This document shows positions 29,522-32,072 of a DNA stretch of 32,072 bases, in pieces. The position numbers and the translations under genes are program-made. Positions within the stretch are counted from its first letter, which is position 1; each line of letters opens with the position of its first letter. The stretch is from Ostreococcus mediterraneus (taxonomy: Eukaryota; Chlorophyta; Mamiellophyceae; Mamiellales; Bathycoccaceae): NCBI GenBank assembly GCA_012295225.1, contig WMKK01000018.1, positions 1-32,072 on the forward strand. The letters run 5' to 3'. The notes under the pieces were generated by a model. It did not search any database, had not been told where the DNA came from, and saw only the letters and a program-made list of their open reading frames with translations.

Positions 29522-30754
29522 ATGGGCGACGACGACGGTGATGGTATCGGGCGCAAACGACGTCGACGAGGATCGCGCGCGGACGAGGACGATGACGAGA
29601 GCGACGAGGACGAGGACTGGGATGACGAGAGCGACGAGGACGATGATGATGATGCTTCCGACGATGATGATGATTCGAACACTGACGATGCGTCGGATGA
29701 CGACGATGAGGCGCTGGAATTGACGCTGGATGAACGCGGCCGCGCGGCGTGCGCGTTGAATCCTCGACTGACGTACGACGCGCGCGCGCGGAGGATGTTT
29801 TTAACGCTCGGCGCTCGGGCGACGATACACGGCGCGCGAGAACGGTTGATTGAGGAGTGCGCGACGGCACATACGGCGAAGAATGCGAAGAAGGCTGGGG
29901 AATATTCTTCGGGGCGCACGTTTTGGGTGGGCGCGGACGCCACGCCGCGGTGCGCGCTCGAGGCGTTAGCCTTGGCGACGTTTCGCGCGGCGACGCGGCG
30001 GGCGATGACGGCGAGCGACGAGGAGAATGAGGACGGTACATTGTCAGTGTCGGCGGCAGCGGCGGCGGCGGCGTACGACGCATCGAGATCGGGCGCGGAA
30101 TGGTGGACGCAAGTCATCGGCGACGGCGACGAAATCGGTTGGCACTGGGATAAAGACTACGCCTTGGAAGGGTCCGAGGTGAATTTACATCCTCACCTGG
30201 GAACGGTGACGTATTTATGCGATTATGGTGCACCTACAATCATCGTTGATCGCGCCACAGAGGTACATTATGAGGGTGAAGGGGGTGATTTGGCGGTGCG
30301 CGGCGCCGTGTCGACGTGCGCCGTGTCGTGGCCGAAATTCGGCAAGCAAATTACTTTTGATGGAAAGCTCTTGCACGGGGCGCCGATGGAACTCGCCACG
30401 CGCTTAACGCCAGGCGTGAGTTCGAACGGTAAACGCGTGACTTTTTTGGTGAACATTTGGCTCAATTACAAGCCCATCACCGCCGCACCATTGACCGACG
30501 ACGAGCTTCGTGGGATGAAGATGCGCGACGTCGACGAGGCCACGTCGTGGACGACTGACAACCCAGAAGACTTTGTACACGTTGAAGCATCGCCCAAGAC
30601 ATCAGAACAGTTTGAATTTACGTTTCAATACGCCAAATGTAAGCGTACCTTGGCGCTGACATTACCGTCAACCTTCCGAGACGGTGTTTGGTGTGCCGAA
30701 AGTGGCGACGATTGCGCCCTCGTCGAGGCGTGTCACGTCGGCGAGCTTCGCTAG
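29522..30754 (+). CDS. 2-oxoglutarate/Fe(II)-dependent dioxygenase-like protein
   Basis: Starting at 29522 (MGDDDGDG) the product has 410 residues. The first about 75 are dominated by Asp/Glu/Ser with a KRRRRGSR patch, resembling nuclear acidic tails. The rest is a double-stranded beta-helix candidate with the iron triad HWD (H208, D210) in GWHWDKD and H285 in LLHGAP, plus R305 in KRVTFLVNIW as the likely 2-oxoglutarate anchor. Intervening strands (LGTVTYLCDYGAPTIIVD, CAVSWPKFGKQITFDGK) fit prolyl-hydroxylase-like oxygenases. The substrate is unknown, though the acidic basic-patch N-terminus would suit a nuclear or ribosome-associated hydroxylase. The frame stays open upstream to 29138, but that part is poly-Val/poly-Arg from triplet repeats and overlaps the divergent gene. 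It converges with rbcS. Confidence 0.85.
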   Translation: MGDDDGDGIGRKRRRRGSRADEDDDESDEDEDWDDESDEDDDDDASDDDDDSNTDDASDDDDEALELTLDERGRAACALNPRLTYDARARRMFLTLGARATIHGARERLIEECATAHTAKNAKKAGEYSSGRTFWVGADATPRCALEALALATFRAATRRAMTASDEENEDGTLSVSAAAAAAAYDASRSGAEWWTQVIGDGDEIGWHWDKDYALEGSEVNLHPHLGTVTYLCDYGAPTIIVDRATEVHYEGEGGDLAVRGAVSTCAVSWPKFGKQITFDGKLLHGAPMELATRLTPGVSSNGKRVTFLVNIWLNYKPITAAPLTDDELRGMKMRDVDEATSWTTDNPEDFVHVEASPKTSEQFEFTFQYAKCKRTLALTLPSTFRDGVWCAESGDDCALVEACHVGELR

Positions 30755-30934
30755 AAGAAAGGCGCGGCGCATGGTTTTGTAAAACGTGTAGGATTTATTT
30801 GTAAGTATATTAGACTCTTTTATTGACAAAGAATTTTCAAATGAAATGAATTTTGTTCAAGAGTTGCTTGCTGCGGCTGCGCGATGCCCCGAAGGGCGCG
30901 AGCACCGACAAGTAAAATTTCCTCGAGAGGAAAT
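30755..30934. other. Convergent 3' region between dioxygenase-like gene and rbcS
   Basis: The 180 bp are AT-rich compared with the genes. On the plus strand TGTAA-type signals occur near 30778 and 30800. On the minus strand an AATAAA occurs at about 30824-30819. These are candidate polyadenylation signals for the two convergent transcripts. Confidence 0.5.
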
Positions 30935-30936
30935 TT
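30915..30936. other. 10-bp stem inverted repeat overlapping the rbcS stop codon
   Basis: AAATTTCCTC and GAGGAAATTT are exact reverse complements separated by only two bases. On the rbcS transcript the hairpin begins within the UAA stop codon and continues into the 3' UTR. Confidence 0.8.
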
Positions 30937-31383
30937 AAACTTGGCGGGCGTTGACGGCGCACGCGGCGCCAGTCGGCGGGCGGGCAACCAAGAAAGACGC
31001 GCATTGGACTTGCTTGATGTTGTCGAAACCCGCGACGCGCACGTAGCAGTTCGGGAAGGCAGCCTTGCACGCCTTGCACTCAGCGAGGACTTCGTCCGTG
31101 TTGGTGCAGCCGTACATGGGGAGCTTCCACATAACCCAGTAACGGTTGTCGTAGTAACCGGCGTTGATGGAGGAGTCCAAGTTGGACCAGCCGTGGCCAT
31201 CAGCGTAGGCGTGGGCCTCATCTTCGAACTCGATGCACGGAGTCCAGCCGTTGTTCAACAAGTATTGCACTTGCTTGGAGATTTCGGCGTCGGAGAGCGG
31301 CGGCAAGAAGGAGAAGGTCTCGAACATCCTACGCGACGCGAAAACAAACGAGAACAAAAGGTCAGTACACGTATTCTTAAAAG

Positions 31384-31416
<33 letters not shown>

Positions 31417-32072
31417 TCACTGTCGTACACCTATCATACGCAAGCCATGACATCCCCGCTACCGCGCGCGCAGTCGCGACCGGCGCGCGCAGTCGCGACC
31501 CCGAACCCCCCTTTGAGCTTTTCAGGCCCTCTGGGGGTGCACACGTGGAGTGGATCACGCGACCCCACCCCCCCTTGGAACGCGCGCGCGCACCGCTCGA
31601 GCGACGAACGACGACGGAAACCATGGATGTAATTATTTTTCAAATCACATCCACCGCCACCGCGTCCGTCCTCGCCGTCTCGCGTCGTTTTCGCACGACC
31701 AGGGCGCCGATCCGAGGGTTTGCACGCGCTATCCACGCCGCGCGCGCGTGCACCACGCGCGCGCACCCACGCGCGCGATCGCGCGCGATCGCGGGCGAAA
31801 AACACTCGATAAATATTTTTGCATCACCCTCGCGCGCGTGATCGCGCATCACCGCGCGCACGCGCGCGATGCGCCCCGGTCCCCGATCCGAAATCAAATC
31901 ATCGGGCCCGGTCGTCGCAATCCGAACCCAATCCCGCGTCGCGTCGAACGAACGCGCGCGTCGAATACGTACTTGTTGCCGTGCGGCTTCCAGACCATCA
32001 TGGACTTGGCGTTGGTGACCTTGCCGGTGGAGACGGCGACGGTCTTGGCGACTTGCGCGGAGGCTTGGGTGA
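30935..32072 (-). CDS. rbcS: RuBisCO small subunit, two exons visible, 5' end beyond window
   Basis: The nuclear gene for the small subunit of the chloroplast CO2-fixing enzyme. Exon at 31973-32072 (partial) ends with MMVWKPHGNK preceded by the end of a transit peptide (TQASAQVAKTVAVSTGK). Exon at 30935-31328 continues with MFETFSFLPPLSDAEI and contains GYYDNRYWVMWKLPM and FDNIKQVQCASFLVARP. The junction is fixed by protein homology: in green algae the MVW-P--NK segment runs straight into MFETFS. The split codon is AA|G, the donor reads GTACGT and the acceptor GTAG. The mature protein of about 140 residues is normal for a green-type small subunit. The remaining transit peptide and start lie outside the window. 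No break is seen. An inverted repeat overlaps the stop codon. Confidence 0.95.
31329..31972 (-). other. rbcS intron, 644 nt
   Basis: Bounded by donor GTACGT (minus strand, from 31972) and acceptor CGTAG (ending 31329). It separates the transit peptide plus first mature residues from the rest of the protein. It contains an ATC trinucleotide run (about 31384-31415), CG-alternating runs (31740-31795 and 31850-31870) and a C-rich stretch near 31560-31575. The frames within it have no recognisable protein, and I see no mobile element or small RNA inside. Confidence 0.9.
31384..31416. repeat. (ATC)n trinucleotide repeat in the rbcS intron
   Basis: About ten uninterrupted ATC units close to the 3' splice site of the rbcS intron. 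Confidence 0.9.

Noticed and set aside
30820-31221. Overlapping minus-strand frame within rbcS
   Set aside because: It is a shifted-frame shadow of the rbcS second exon.
31433-31900. Frames inside the rbcS intron
   Set aside because: The composition is CG-alternating and low-complexity, and no protein family is recognised. The splice signals and homology across the junction make this intron.
1-32072. CRISPR arrays, rRNA, tRNA and bacterial-type operons
   Set aside because: None was seen. Direct repeats found are telomere units, microsatellites, LTRs or protein-module repeats. No cloverleaf or rRNA-like tract was noticed by eye, though a covariance-model scan was not possible.

Overview
The window is the left end of a linear chromosome from a compact, GC-rich nuclear genome. 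It opens with a TTTAGGG-type telomere read as CCCTAAA repeats, and closes inside a nuclear, intron-bearing, green-type RuBisCO small-subunit gene. Other plant-like genes (an ABA4-like neoxanthin factor, mTERF, a GluBP/PGR7-type split-barrel protein, an R2R3-MYB), the very short intergenic spaces and the CGT-triplet microsatellites all point to a picoplanktonic green alga. My inference is Mamiellophyceae, probably Ostreococcus or a close relative. No prokaryotic operon, CRISPR array, rRNA or tRNA was recognised.

Layout. 1-97: telomere. 257-8067: Rab GDI (transcribed toward the telomere, stop codon about 160 bp from the repeats), an MgtE/SLC41-type cation transporter, a SIRT6/SRT1-like sirtuin with an altered NAD-pocket motif, a large unknown membrane/coiled-coil protein, and an mTERF protein. 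8280-18487: ABA4-like protein, R2R3-MYB, a signal-peptide surface protein made of two tandem about 350-residue repeats (tentatively FEA1-like iron-assimilation family), pterin-4a-carbinolamine dehydratase, a small unknown protein, an unusual NSF-N/SKP1-BTB/cytochrome-b5 fusion, and a low-complexity protein with a possible class-II amidotransferase-like (DUF3700/AILP1) domain.

18587-25936: a whole-looking, young Ty1/copia LTR retrotransposon of 7350 bp with 500-bp near-identical LTRs and a perfect 5-bp target-site duplication (CGTCA). Its single long ORF has the copia order gag-protease-integrase-RT-RNase H. Between integrase and reverse transcriptase lies an extra domain with the ordered motifs of a cytosine-C5 DNA methyltransferase. 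This is the most remarkable object in the window. The element is clearly more AT-rich than the host genes around it.

26439-32072: a secreted YHYH-domain protein, a plastid FMN-binding split-barrel protein (GluBP/PGR7-like), a 2-oxoglutarate/Fe(II) dioxygenase-like protein with a very acidic N-terminus, and rbcS on the minus strand with a 644-nt intron, running off the window. Several genes act in or target the plastid (rbcS, ABA4-like, GluBP-like, probably mTERF). Two are predicted cell-surface or secreted proteins (FEA1-like, YHYH), and their upstream regions share a short motif pair. Start codons in this GC-rich genome are often ambiguous because reading frames extend far upstream; each entry says which start was chosen and why.
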